Positions 48,036 to 59,557 of a stretch of 64,000 bases of DNA are shown in pieces. The notes below the pieces were generated by a model. That model worked only from the letters and a program-made list of their open reading frames with translations. It made no database searches and was not told the DNA's origin. Where the stretch lies: NCBI GenBank assembly GCA_018340375.1, contig JAFFJZ010000002.1, forward strand, positions 20,602,001 through 20,666,000, given 5' to 3'. This DNA is from Gonatopus flavifemur. Its lineage: Eukaryota; Arthropoda; Insecta; Hymenoptera; Dryinidae. The position numbers and the translations under genes are program-made. Each line of letters begins with the position of its first letter. Position 1 is the stretch's first letter.

Positions 48036-49778
48036 GGTTGAGTCAACCGCGCGGCGAGATTCGCCGTATCCAAACTCATATGCGGTTGGCTCTACTATTT
48101 TTTTTCTCAGTGCAGGGATACAAATATATTTCGTAAACGCAAACTGTACCTCCGCGATTTAGATATAAATCGGATAAATCAATCTAAACTAGGCCGATAT
48201 GATTTCGTACATTCGACGAAACCTTATGAGAAGTTTGAAGACAGTATACAAATTTGAAACAATATAAACATCACCATTTCATTCCGACTTGCGCACACAA
48301 TAGAATGAAGTAATCGGTTATTTGCAAATACGAGGTTGTTGTTCACTGAGTTCGTGGAAATCTTCCTGCCATGTGAAATAAATAAAATTTTCACAATATT
48401 GCCACATGATGTAAAATGTTGTATGTTTTCCATGAGATTATGCATTTTTCACATGCGAAACATATGTTTGACACATTATGTGCTGTACGGGACAGTGTTT
48501 CCGAAGAATTTATACCTCCCTGAATTGCTTTCGTGAATCTTTAATGATTATATCTCATTTAATTTGTCAAATGATTCTTTACAAGCATAAGATTTATTAC
48601 TCAGTTTTGTTTGGATACAGCGATGCTGATTCAACACTTATCCTCGTGGTTTGCAGTGATTAAATTCATACGTAACTGCATTTTTCATGTAATCTCCATC
48701 ATGCAATTTACTCAAACGTCAGAATGAACTTCCTGTGAATGCTTTTTTATGTAAGATTGGAGAACATTATTCTCGTGTTCATGTATATTTTCCTTTGATT
48801 TCAGAAGGAAAATTTCCTACTGATAATTGAGATATTTTTGTGGAATTTTTTTTTATACTGGTGATGATACATATGTAGGTACATATAATATGTATCATTT
48901 CTCGTTTTCAATTTTTGATGTTCCGCATATTATTCAATGCATCAAGTGCGTTTCAGAGTGGACAGGTTTTGTTGTGGCCACTCCATAGATAATAGTCGCG
49001 TGTAATAGTATCTTTTGAGTTCCGTCATCATATAACATATCAGCGGGTAGTATAATGAAATAATACGAACATCCGTATGCACCGTTTGTGTATGATATCC
49101 CATTTCAGCTAGGATCGAAATATGATTTATCACAAGGTTTTTTGGGTAAATTCAATTCATCAAAAAAAGAACATTACATTTTATAGCATAGAATAGAAAA
49201 AATTCTTCACGCAGTACAAATGGAAATTCAAACGAAATAATTACGCAAAATCGATCGAAATCTTTCAACTCTCAGCAGGGTTGACGAAGTCTGTGATATG
49301 CTTTCAGTGAAATTATTGTGTTCAGTTCCGTAATCATTTCGAAATAACGAACCAATATAAATTGAGTGCGTGGTGAAAGTATATGAGTCCAAGAGGAATG
49401 GCGCGCTTGTATAGTTGTAAACATTTTCTGTCAGTACATGTCTTTACGCATAATGCATTCGTCAAATTAGTAAAACGATTTCGTGAACTCTTTGAGACAG
49501 ACGAGTGATACAACGTGAGTTCAAAATCCTTACAAATTTGAGGGAAGAATAAAATGACATGTGGCATCATGCATTTACAATGAATTTTAACATTTGTACA
49601 CTTTTTGTATAAGACGTGAGAGTAATTTCAACAGAATCAGAGTTTCCTGAATATTATCGGTGAATAAAATTTCATCTGGATTATCTTCGGATTATAGGAT
49701 GCGGAAAGAATCATTATTCATTTGATTTAAGAATTTATAAAGGTTACACGGACAATACTGTCCGTATGAAAGTGCTCT

Positions 49779-50640
49779 CTAAATTACATGGAGTGGAAAA
49801 TTCACTCTCGAAGGGTGAAAATACTGCAAGTCCAGGAAGAGTTAGATTCCACTCTTAAAGAGTGACTTTTCACTTCATGAGAATGAATTCTGACTCCAAC
49901 AGAGTAGAGTTTCAACTTGTTTTGAAGAGTGTAGTTTCATCTTCTTTTGAAAGTGAAATCCTCACTTAAAGAGAGTGACAATTAACCCTTATGGAGTGGA
50001 AACTCACTCTTTAGGAGTGGAATCCCACTCTCGTTGGACTTGCAGTATGCTAGCTCTTTAGGAGTGGATTTTCACTCCAAGAAATTTATAGAGTGAATAC
50101 ACTGAAAGTAAAGTGACGAATATAGAATCAATTTGATCGAAATCATGTATTTTTTGTTCATTTATTCATTCATTCAATTCAATAACCCTTCTAATACAAA
50201 ACAGTCATGTACCAATATCAAGTACGCAAAGGAAAGAGGAAGGAAATTACACAACAAAAACCAAAAACCGGATGCAATCTAACATGATCAAAACAGTGCA
50301 AGATGAAAAGATTCGTAAATAACATTATTGTATCAAATATTGATAACAAGTGAATACACCGATCAAATATGAAATGAATGGGATTTGATTGTCACACCAA
50401 ATCATAAACCCACTCTCTAAATCTGAAAGAGTGAAAAATCACGTGTTTCACTCCACTAAGTCTCAGAAGTGAGTCAGTTCGCTTCAAGTGGGATTTTCAC
50501 TGGTTTTGAGTGAACCCTGACTCTTTTGTAGTCAAAAATCGACTCTAGAATTTGAATGGCTGTGAGTTTCTGACCTCAAACCTTAGAATATCACTCTAAA
50601 AAGAGTGGAAATTTCAAATAGAATGATTTTTACTCGATAA
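49779..50640. repeat. Tiled GAGTG / CACTC patches, copies 2 and 3
   Basis: Two dense blocks, 49779-50106 and 50410-50640, in which AGTGGAAATTCACTC-like palindromic units recur every 10-25 bases. A unique AT-rich core of about 300 bp separates them. The second block is an inverted copy of 35027-35252, including the CTCAAACCTTAG block. The two blocks flanking a core suggest a foldback-type element of about 0.9 kb with CACTCTnnAGAGTG-type tiled arms. Confidence 0.6.
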
Positions 50641-50767
50641 GGTGGTATCGGTATAAACGCACGCCTGCAGCAAGCAACCTGTATCACTGTCATGTATACA
50701 AATCCTCATATATCAGGTTTCATTCCGTTCACCAAGCACTTCTGTACAGTCGTATTACAACTTTTTT

Positions 50768-50852
50768 TGAGACATATTCTTACATTTTAAGAAATATTCT
50801 TAGATTTTCTATTAAAGATTACTATATCCTCGATCTGCATTTTTCTCCGTGT
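50768..50852. mobile_element. Solo right end of the 449 bp element
   Basis: ACATATTCTTACATTTTAAG through GCATTTTTCTCCGTGTG matches the last 85 bp or so of 15958-16406 and 55168-55616, including AAGATTACTATAT. The left part is absent. It lies about 140 bp downstream of the terminal exon of the second GMC gene, on its 3' side. Confidence 0.65.
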
Positions 50853-50950
50853 GGAACATCTGCCTTTTGTTAACGTTATTATTTTTTCACATAGTTATGA
50901 ATGGTCCCCATCCCTATCTATGATCATTGAAAATTTCAAAAATGTTGTGC

Positions 50951-50956
50951 TTTATT
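50951..50956 (-). promoter_or_regulatory. Polyadenylation signal AATAAA of the second GMC gene
   Basis: Minus-strand AATAAA lies 34 bases after the TAA stop at 50990-50992. The corresponding position of the paralogous lone exon (around 61870) reads AAGGAA instead, so the signal is not conserved there. Confidence 0.6.
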
Positions 50957-50989
50957 TACATCTCACGTTCGAAAATACATTCTTACACA

Positions 50990-53900
50990 TTATATCAACG
51001 GTTCTCTTGGGCTCCCGTGGTCTTCTTTCACCATATCTGCCGCTTTTTCTGCAATCATGATTGTGGGAATGTTGATATGTCCCGAAGGAATGTCTGGCAT
51101 GATCGAAGCGTCCACGACTCTTAATCCATCTATTCCGATGACCTGTAACAGTGATATCATGATATTTGTTCTCAGATCTTCTTCCAGAAAGTCAACAGAA
51201 ATGAAGATACATCGAAGCAATGCGTTTATAATCGATCATAAAAACTGTAGCATTCGCTATCAACTTCAACGAGTTCAACTTCCATTATAATAACCCGGCG
51301 ACAAAAATTTTCAATAAAACTCAACGTATCATGTTTGGCAATAACGTATTCAATATCGTACTGAATAATATAATTATGTGTCGTTGGAGTTTTCCAGAGG
51401 TTTTCTACTACACAGAGGAAACTGTTATATTGTGCCTACTATTAACATTTTGTCGCTACATCCTCAATCAAATGTTTTCGCTGGCGTGAATAAAAGTTTA
51501 GTAGCTTTACCAAACATTCGAATATACCACACCAAAGAGGAATAATAAGTCACCCTTAATTTGGATAACTAAAACGGGCGTTGGCTCAGCCAAATTCAAG
51601 TTCAATTCCTGGAACTTTAGTTGCTGTTACTAATACGAAGTAGCCTATACTATACTACAGCTTTTATCACCGGCTTCTATTCTTTCATCACCCGAAACTG
51701 ATTTTCTCAACTTAACTTCAGTTCATTCGGTCAAATAAGTTATTCTTTTCGGTGCAGCTACAAAGATCCCTTCAAATGACTTTTAGTTTGATTAATCAAA
51801 TGTGTTTTGGCAAGATTATACGCTTAGAAAAAGCATATTTTTTTAAGAGTCACTAAATTTTTCATTATACCAACAACAAGATTTTGTTGGGCATGTAATA
51901 ACAAAATTTTATCCGAAACTCTACAAAACAGTCTCCTCAGAGCAGTGAACATCTGTTTACGGTGTCTCAAGCTATATTCAATTATTGCGAAATCAGTTTT
52001 CTCTCACTGCATTATGCATGGAAAAAAATCTTTCATAAAGACTACGTTCAATAAAATACATCACTTTTAAGGGGTTACATGGGTTTCAGATTTCCAAAAA
52101 CTCCATTTCCTAAAAATGTTTTTGTTTGATAGTACAACTCTTCAAGAATATATTCCCGAAATCTCAAGTCGGTCCGACTGAAACTCTAGGAGATATAGCA
52201 TTTTGAACTTTCCCTCTGATGACTGTAGCCCCCCGTTTCTCTTTTTTTTCTTTGACTGCGTGAAGGAGCACATATTGTAGTACAGTGTTAGTAGCCAGGC
52301 CACGAGGTATTTTTGAGGTTATAGGTGTGGAAAATAGCTTGTACAGAAGTATTTTAATTCCTCCTTTTTGCAATATGATAGAATCTAAAATTCCCCAAAG
52401 TGATAAAAAAAGTGGCTTAAACGCGTTTTTCTCGAAACACACTTTTCGAAATCAGTAGTCAAAATTTCTTGGAAACTAATCGTATGATCTCGCCCAAATT
52501 TCAAACACTTCTTCGAAATATCATTTTGTATAGTCTCTGAACAGAGGATTTTTTTTTCCTTCGACCACAAAAAATTTGAGAACGTAATGAACACCGAAAA
52601 CTTTACCGAGAAGGTGACACTTTCGTTCAAACCACTGCTAAATATTCAATTTCCATTTTTTTTCAAATCCTTCGTTCAGGGACTAGTTTTACTCTAATAC
52701 TAAAAGAAAATATTCTTTTGGTATTTTTCTGATGAAGCAGTCGAAAGTAATTTTGACTACCGCAAACTACCTTTTTGTCGAGGCACCTCCGAAAATCGTC
52801 TGCCATCAATTCAATTTATCATATTTTCTCATCAAGAGTATTAAAAATGTTGTTCAAAAGTTATCTAATAATATGCAAAAAACTGAATAAAAATCTCTTC
52901 TGTAGTGAGACAAAAAAAAATCGAGAAAATTAGCTGTTTTCTGGCTTCTGAAACCCGTATAACCTCTTAAAATTTCTTGTACCATTGACGAGAATTCTAG
53001 TAGAATCTACGATAGTCGCAGTTAAGGGGTACGTAATATCACCTTATAGCAAAAAATTTTTCTGTCATTTTCTCCATGGTAAAAAGCAAAGCCTATTTTC
53101 ATCTTGAAAATTAGCTGATTTTAAGATGCAGCTAAAACTATCCCTGTTTTAATGAAAGTCAGCGCCAAAAACAAATGCCGACACAATGGGAAAGACTGAT
53201 TGTCCCCACATGATTCGAAGTGTTTCAATATTTGGTGGGGTTTGTTGATGATTGATAGATGATACATAGGTCAGAAAGGATTCCCCCATCGATCCCTCCA
53301 ACACGAATTTTGATCTTTTGTGCATTATGAAGAATGATTGTGGAATTTTCCCTCAAAAAATGGCGGCAGCGAAGTTACCCCATAGACGGGGAGTTTTTCA
53401 TCATCATTTGGTGGAACTTCCCTTCATGGTGTAGAGAATTCAACACCCAAAAAACAAAATACTTCCTCAAAGTGGTGGATAATTCCTTCATTTTTTTTGG
53501 AAAAACAATTTCCCCACGATGAGGGGACGGAAGCCACCAACGGTGTGAAGAAAAACTCCTCACATTTTTTACAGTGTGATGTTGCTCAAGTTTGAATAGT
53601 TCATTGAAATTAATCGGTAATCGAATAACGAAATATTCAAGTGTTGGAGACCCAAAATTTGAAAATCATTCGTCAAAACTATGCTCGCAGCCCCAAAAAG
53701 TCGATTTGAGAAACGAAATGATGATGAGATTTTATGAGTTTGAATTTACGTTTCGTTCGTATAAACGATTCAAACTTCAGCAACAATCTTTTGTGTGCAT
53801 TTAGAAATAAAATATTATTTTGTAATAGTTCAGAGAAAAGTCAATTTGGGAACAGATATTCCACGGAATAATTATTACATTGTGGACATAATCGATGAAT

Positions 53901-56900
53901 ATGATCACGTTTAGCCTGAAGATAAAGTTATTGAGGTCATCCAGTATTTGCAATCTTAAATGCAAATGATCAAATAATTGAACGTTTTATGCGTGAAAAT
54001 ATAAGATTCTTTTTCATCGGGAGGAAACGATTTGTGACTGATATTCAGCCATATCATTGAATATGTTGGGAAATGCAATTGGTAATCAAATCCGAGGATC
54101 ATTGAATTCCATAAACACATACACCCTATAAAAAACTGTGGGGCTGTTTCTTTTTCATACTGTTGGTGAATGTCGTTCCGTCATCGTGGGGGAATTGTTT
54201 TTCCATCATAAATAAGGGGTTTTTCCACCACTCTGAGGGATTATTACGTTTTTTGGTTGTTGAATTCTTCGCAAATTATGGTGAAACACCGCCATTTATG
54301 GAGGAACTTTGCTACCACCATTTTTAAGGGAGAATACCACAATTATTTCTTACAGTGCAGTTTCATTGAATTTGATATATTTGAAAAAGGAATGGTATGA
54401 AGCACTCAACGGTGCAACAATGTTGAATCAAGTATCGTATAGAGGAGACTGGGTACGGTTGGAATACGGGGGTCGGTTGAAACATCGTGAATAACTAACG
54501 ATTAGCTCGCAATGACCCAGATCGCTGTGAGGGAACGGGGAGCTCCTCGCGTGGACAAATTTATCTTCCACTTATTCATGCCACATAATTAGCCGATTAT
54601 TTGCGATGTTTCAATCGTACCCAATCTCCCGTACGTAACAATCAGTTGCAACCTCAAAATCCTAACACAAAATAATCATTCCAATGCCTGAGGAAGAAAA
54701 CAAAATTATAATTCCCCCACGGAGAAAATGTTTCGACGAAGAATTACGCACCAAGCCAGCACCACACGCCACTGGAAGGGTTACAGAATGTAGGGGAGGT
54801 TTCCTGAACGTTCAGAAAACGCTCCAGATACACATTTTGCTGTTAGGGGAGTATCGAGTGAACCGGGGACATAGTGGCGGTTCGATGGAGTTTAAAATCT
54901 GGTTAACTTCGTTTCACTTGACTTTCCATGAAAATTCATTCAGATGTATTGTTCGTTATATTCACAAGTCGAACACTACTATATCTCTGTTTTATTCAAC
55001 TTTGGGTAAACTTTTGTGAATTCATCCTCTCCTTGAACATCATAAATCTGCATCTCAAATTGTATGATTCGTTCATATTTTGTTGAGAATGATTTCGTAC
55101 TTTGATGGGATTATCAGTGACTGGGAGAATTGATTCCCATGTTAGACAACATACACGTGGCGTTGTTTAACAAGGAGAAAAATGCAGGTCGAAAATATAG
55201 TAATCTTTGATAGAAATTTGAGAATATTTCTTGAAATCTGAGAAGTTTTCTTAAATGCATAATAAAGACGAGACGGTCCACTTTTTTTGTGGAATTGTAT
55301 TCGAAAGACAATGCAAAATTATCAATACTTAATAGAGAATAGAGAAACATGAGCTTTCCAAAAGTCGCATTCGAAATTTCACACAGTGAATAGTAGGATA
55401 TTGAAATTTTGTTACTATTTTTGTAAAATTTCACGCGCGACTTTTGGGAACTTCATATGTTTCTCTATTCTTCATTGAGTATTGATAATTCTCCATTGTT
55501 TTTCAAATAAAATTCCACAAAAAAGTGGACCGTTTTGTCTTTATTATGCATTTAAAAAAACTTTCAAATTTTTATTGAAGATTACTATATTTTTGACCTT
55601 CATTTTTCTCCATGTAGGGAGTTTTCCATCGCAGAGCATATGTGCAAGACAAAGTGGGACAACTCTCATGAAATTTGAAATTTATGCGTCTCTCGCAATG
55701 GATGATTCAGTGGAAGACTTGGTGGATTTACTCAAACAATTCAAAATAAATTATGTAAAAAAGAGATGAACATGGATATCAAAAAATGTTCAGTACACCC
55801 GGAGGAAACACCCATGTTATTTTATACCATTCATTTCATGAATGTCCATGTTATTTCATGCAAAGATTTTCAAATATACTACAGAATCGAATCGATCTCG
55901 AACAAGAAATATTTGAATGGTAATTTGATGAAGTGATTGGGGATGATAATTGGGACTAAATAATAATAATAATAATGAATAAATATGTTCATACCTTCAA
56001 TCTGGGATCAACAACAGCCGAAGGATCATCTTTGGGACCCATCTTACATGTTCCAGAATAATGATAAATATTGAAAGTGATGGCACGTAGAGCGCATTCC
56101 CAATACTCGTCCGAGTCATATGCATGATCATTACATCCGGGCAAAGGTGGATTGTAAAGTTTTGAATTGAATTTCTGCATGGCATCAGTTTTACTGATAT
56201 TAATAGCAGCCCTGATCCCTTCGACCAAAATTCGAACATCTTCTTTATCGGCTAGATAATTTGCGAATATTTTAGGCGCATCAAATGGGTCATTGCTTTT
56301 CAGTTCGATATTACCCCGACTTTTTGGATTGAGTATCATGGGAATGATAGTCCAAGCATATTTCCCCAGAACAGGACCATACGATTTCAAGAAGAAATCC
56401 TTCCTCAGTCCTAAAGTACGGAAATAGATGAGATCGGAAGTAATTGCCGCACTAAAAAATAACATTTCAAGATTGGGGCGACCCTCGGCGGCTCCTGGTT
56501 CATCAACGTTCACAAAACCGATAGCTTCGCTAGCACCGGGCACAGTGAATGGACCTGACCTTTTGAGCAGGAAATCTTTTAAGTATGGAAACGCTGGGTT
56601 CATCAGGTCTATGGTTCTTAGAGCGACTGGCTTATCAATCAAAAATACAAGACCACCATAAGCAATGTGATCCATCAGATTATTACCAACTGGTGCATCT
56701 TTGATGCATTCAATGCTATGTTGTCGAAGATGTTCAGCCGGACCAACCCCGGACAACATCAACAATTGAGCCGATCCGATGGTTCCTGCAGAAAGAATCA
56801 CTTCTTTTTTCGCGTAAACGCTTAATTTTCGACCTTTCTTGACGAATTCGACACCAACTGCTCGTTTGCTCTTTGGATTTATCAAAATTTTTGTGACCCT

Positions 56901-58037
56901 GCTGTTTTTGGATACGCGCAGATTACCACGACCCCTTACAGGCTGTAGATAAGCTCTGTTACTGCTCATTCGCGTCCCCTGCTTTGTTGTCGTCAATAAA
57001 TACGAGAATCCAATGTCACTCTTGCCGGTGTAATTTGGTAATGGATATCCCAGTTGTTCTCCAGCCTCTAGAAAAGCATCGGCTAAGGGAGTACGAAAAT
57101 TTGAATGAACAATATTCATTGGCCCCGTAGTTCCATGTTCTTCACGATTGTCACCCATCTTTGGAACATTCAAAGTTTCCAATTTTTTAAAATGAGGCAG
57201 TAAATCTTTGTAAGACCATCCATCGTTGCCCAACTCTGCCCAATGATCGTAGTCCTCGGGGAGGCCTCTTGTAGCAATCATATAATTCAATACGCTGCTG
57301 CCACCCATAACCTTACCCCGCGGCCAATTGCATCTATGACCAGTCATTCCCGTACAATAATGATCTGACGGTTCTGTTTGATATTGCCAATTAACCTTAG
57401 GATTCAATTGTGAAGCCACCGTCGTCAACGGTATGTCCATGCTGAGAGCCTCATTGGATCCAGCTTCTAACAGTAACACACTGGTCTTTGAATCTTCACT
57501 AAGTCTCGAGGCCATAACGGCACCCGCACTTCCTCCCCCGATTATAATAAAATCGTATTCCGCATCGTGTTTTGGCGTCATATCCTTCGTCTCTTGCCGT
57601 CTAAATGCTAAACTATCCGTTTTGAATTTCAATACACCCGCAGCTGTTAATAAAATATTTCGTGCAGCATTTACTCCATGGTATTCCAAATGCAATTTTG
57701 GTATCGTATCTCTTATGTCTTGATCAGTGAAGTGTTCGCTATCGTTTATGTAATCTGTCAACCCCAAAGCGGACAGTATCATGTTTTGTGCATCATTCAC
57801 CCCCGAATGGAGTTTCGATGTGAATTCCTTCATTACCTTACTAATGAACTGTGTACTATCGTTCATGAAATCCGTGATCCCCAAAGCGAACGCCCCATTT
57901 CGCACTCCTTTACCGCCGTCAACACTGTTGTCTGGGTTTTCGAGAATCGTTCCATCACAACTATTCAACACGAGAATGATGACCGATAGAGCAATGAAAT
58001 TGATCAAAGTGTTCGATATACGATTTGAGAACAGCAT
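50990..58037 (-). CDS. GMC oxidoreductase, N-terminally extended, 731 aa
   Basis: Two coding exons on the minus strand: 58037-55995 (681 codons) and 51142-50990 (50 residues plus TAA), separated by a 4852 bp phase-0 intron (AAG|GTATGA ... TTACAG|GTC). The junction reads [23 protein letters not shown], as expected for the family. Residues 11-27 are a hydrophobic signal sequence. Residues 45-160 are an unusual extension of three degenerate repeats. GGGSAG (167-172) binds FAD; signature 1 starts at 241 ([18 protein letters not shown]); signature 2 is at 418-433 ([16 protein letters not shown]). His659 ([10 protein letters not shown]) and His703 (PSGHIN) are the active-site pair. The family norm is about 600-640 aa. 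The frame stays open to 58265, but the first Met there would lie upstream of a TATA box, so 58037 is preferred. Substrate unknown. The terminal exon could in principle belong to another copy. Confidence 0.85.
52081..52966. mobile_element. TTAA-flanked element, 886 bp
   Basis: TTAA at 52077-52080 and 52967-52970 flank inverted termini GGGGTTACATGGGTTTCAGA and TCTGAAACCCGTATAACCTC. TTAA duplication points to a piggyBac- or Kolobok-type mobiliser. The interior has open frames of about 80-90 codons on the minus strand with no transposase-like features. A second TTAA-GGGGTACG end at 53033 suggests a neighbouring fragment of a related element. Confidence 0.75.
53321..53578. mobile_element. CACTGTAAAAAATG family MITE, copy 3 (inverted)
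   Basis: About 258 bp. It ends CTCACATTTTTTACAGTGTG and begins with a degraded terminus (TGCATTATGAAGAATGATTG). Internal GTGGAATTTTCCCTC, CCATAGACGGGGAG and CCCACGATGAGGGGACGG landmarks align with copy 1. Open frames on both strands are incidental. Confidence 0.7.
53588..53778. mobile_element. MITE, GTTTGAATCGTTTATTG family, copy 3
   Basis: About 190 bp between AAGTTTGAATAGTTCATTGA and TATAAACGATTCAAACTT. Starts 9 bp after the end of the MITE at 53321-53578, so the two elements are nearly contiguous. Confidence 0.6.
54121..54359. mobile_element. CACTGTAAAAAATG family MITE, copy 4
   Basis: Same orientation as copy 1. Starts with a degraded TATAAAAAACTGTGGGGC and ends TTATTTCTTACAGTGCA. Shares CCACCACTCTGAGGGATTAT and ATTATGGTGAAACACC-type landmarks. 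More diverged than copies 1-3. Confidence 0.65.
55168..55616. mobile_element. 449 bp TA-flanked element, copy 2
   Basis: Same length and layout as 15958-16406: AAGGAGAAAAATGCAGGTCG at the left, ACCTTCATTTTTCTCCATGTA at the right, with CCACTTTTTTTGTGGAATT and TCTTTATTATGCATTT landmarks. The termini have a few mutations relative to copy 1. Confidence 0.75.
57558..57905 (-). repeat. Three degenerate coding repeats in the GMC N-terminus
   Basis: Codons 45-160 of the second GMC protein. Unit 2 (79-120) [20 protein letters not shown]... and unit 3 (121-160) [20 protein letters not shown]... share G-V-N-x-A-x-N-x-(I/L)-L-x-A-x-G, D-S-x-x-F and P-K-(L)-H positions. Unit 1 (45-78) shares N-x-x-x-x-x-x-G-(I)-T-D-F-x-N-D-S-x-x-F and KLH. 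Other insect GMC proteins normally carry one such linker before the FAD motif. Confidence 0.7.
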
Positions 58038-58104
58038 GTTGTCTTCACCATAGGTACAAGACAATACTTCGCATTTCGAAACCTCACACGCGTGAAAAGA
58101 AGTG

Positions 58105-58155
58105 GTGAAATATTTTGTTCGCTCCTTGTCCAGCCATGTAAATATATATAGTCTC
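58105..58155 (-). promoter_or_regulatory. Likely TATA core promoter of the second GMC gene
   Basis: On the minus strand, TATATATA (58150-58143) follows a GTCTCTGCTGAGAC palindrome. A start site about 30 bases downstream (near 58115) would give a 5' UTR of about 80 bases before the ATG at 58037, whose context is GACAACATG. This argues that the longer in-frame start at 58265 is not used. Confidence 0.5.
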
Positions 58156-58265
58156 AGCAGAGACCGTGATAAGAAGATTTGCTGCGCTCCCCATGCAGCA
58201 TTAAGGCAACTCTCTCTTTTTTTTTCCCTATTCCTCTTCCTCTTGTACAAAAACAAATGTCTCAC

Positions 58266-58900
58266 AAATTTACAAATGTGTTTTCTGCTTCCTCGTCACA
58301 AGATAAGGGGACGCTTCGTCATTATTCCCGAAGGCCGAAGATTGTTTGTCACAAAAATCGTAATTCCTTACACCAAAATCTCTATCCAGACTCAAGGAAT
58401 AATTTGGATGCCGTGTCTGTCTGTCCGTGAACAAACTGGGAACCTAAATATCCCCTGTTCTGAACATTCAATCGTTATGAAATTTTCATTACGATTGTAA
58501 ACAGAGAGTATAGTAGTCCCATGTAAGTTTCAGACCTGAATCTATAAATACTAGTGAAACATATTTCACTGGTTGAAAGAGGGATATTTCTACTAATTCT
58601 GATTTAGAGAGCAGGCAGAAAATGCCATTGAAATAAAAACATTGAAAACCTGCACTAAATTCGAAGTGTACCCGTGTTATTTATAGAACTTCAATGACAC
58701 ATATAGTAATTGATGTTGTGGATCTAAAATGATTATAAGCAGTCTTTGATATTTGGCCTCTACAAGCATAAGATGTGTCATTCGGTTTGATGTGGACTAA
58801 GAGAACGAATTGATCGACACAACAAAATCCTACTGATAAATATGAGCCGTCTAAATATATTGCTGACGTGTTGAAATGATGTCAATATAAGGATTAAAAC
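58266..58900. other. Upstream flank of the second GMC gene
   Basis: No coding feature recognised beyond the promoter region. A 132-codon open frame at 58102-58500 on the + strand runs antisense over the promoter and first codons and has no recognisable features. Confidence 0.4.
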
Positions 58901-59273
58901 TAGTGTTGCCGTGATATTATCGTCGATAATTGAGGAATAATCGATTATCTCAATCCTTACACGTTCCTATGGAATATATAATCCACGAATCTTAGATTAA
59001 GCTCAGGATGTACGGAATAATGAATGATCCCAGACTTGTACACAAAATAAACCAAGATATGCTTCCATTTATCGTCACGATATATCGATAAGTATCGTTA
59101 CGATAGTGTGAGAATATTTTGATTTATTTTGTTTAAAAGACCAAGATGATCCATTATCCCGTTTCATTCCGTGCACAGTCGAAGATCTACGCGTTAAAAG
59201 TTCCATGAAAACCTGTCAAAATTAAGATGATTGATTATTTCTGAATTTCGACGATAATATCGCGACAACACTA
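58901..59273. mobile_element. hAT-type MITE, 373 bp, perfect 8 bp target duplication
   Basis: The termini TAGTGTTGCCGTGATATTAT and ATAATATCGCGACAACACTA are inverted repeats that extend about 50 bp inward with mismatches. The flanks attaaaac (58893-58900) and attaaaac (59274-59281) are identical. This is a non-autonomous hAT element. The interior has CGATAAGTATCGTTACGAT words. No transposase. Confidence 0.88.
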
Positions 59274-59557
59274 ATTAAAACAAACCAAAATAATTTTACA
59301 TACCATATCACTCATGAATTGTATTCAGCTGTTGTATTTGTATCAATTCTATTTGCCAACAATATATTTGTTGTATCATCGAAACACTTGTCTGGATAAA
59401 TACACTGATGCTGATTTAATAATTATCTTCATGGTTTTCCTGGGATCAAATCCATACGTCACTGCATTTTTCATGCAATCTTCATCATACAATTCACTCG
59501 CAGGTCAAAGAACATTATTCTCGTTCGATAAACAGGGTGTGAAATGATTCGCAAACC

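Larger units (their letters stand above)
48400..51420. repeat. Tandem segmental duplication, copy A
   Basis: Diverged similarity to about 59300-64000. Matching landmarks in order: GATGCTGATT with ACTGCATTTTTCATG (48620-48720 against 59410-59500), CCGTTTGTGTATGA (49083 against 60415), the terminal-exon 3' flank (50880-50990 against 61795-61920), the exon itself, and its intron start up to about 51420. The offset is about 10.9 kb. Insertions private to this copy are the GAGTG patch at 49779-50640 and the solo element end at 50768-50852. Confidence 0.75.
51143..55994 (-). other. 4.85 kb phase-0 intron of the second GMC gene
   Basis: Unusually long beside the 82 bp intron of the neighbouring gene. 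Most of the length is explained by insertions: a TTAA-flanked element (52081-52966), two CACTGTAAAAAATG MITEs (53321-53578, 54121-54359), one GTTTGAATCG MITE (53588-53778) and a 449 bp element (55168-55616). No other GMC exon was found in it. Confidence 0.75.

Noticed and set aside
48336..48663. Small overlapping open frames in duplication copy A
   Set aside because: The matching frame at 59314-59547 is not preserved in the same reading phase, so the similarity is from DNA duplication rather than coding constraint.
58038..58265. In-frame extension of the second GMC protein to a Met at 58265
   Set aside because: The extension is basic and low-complexity, precedes the signal peptide, and its Met lies upstream of the TATATATA box; the Met at 58037 starts directly before the hydrophobic signal sequence.
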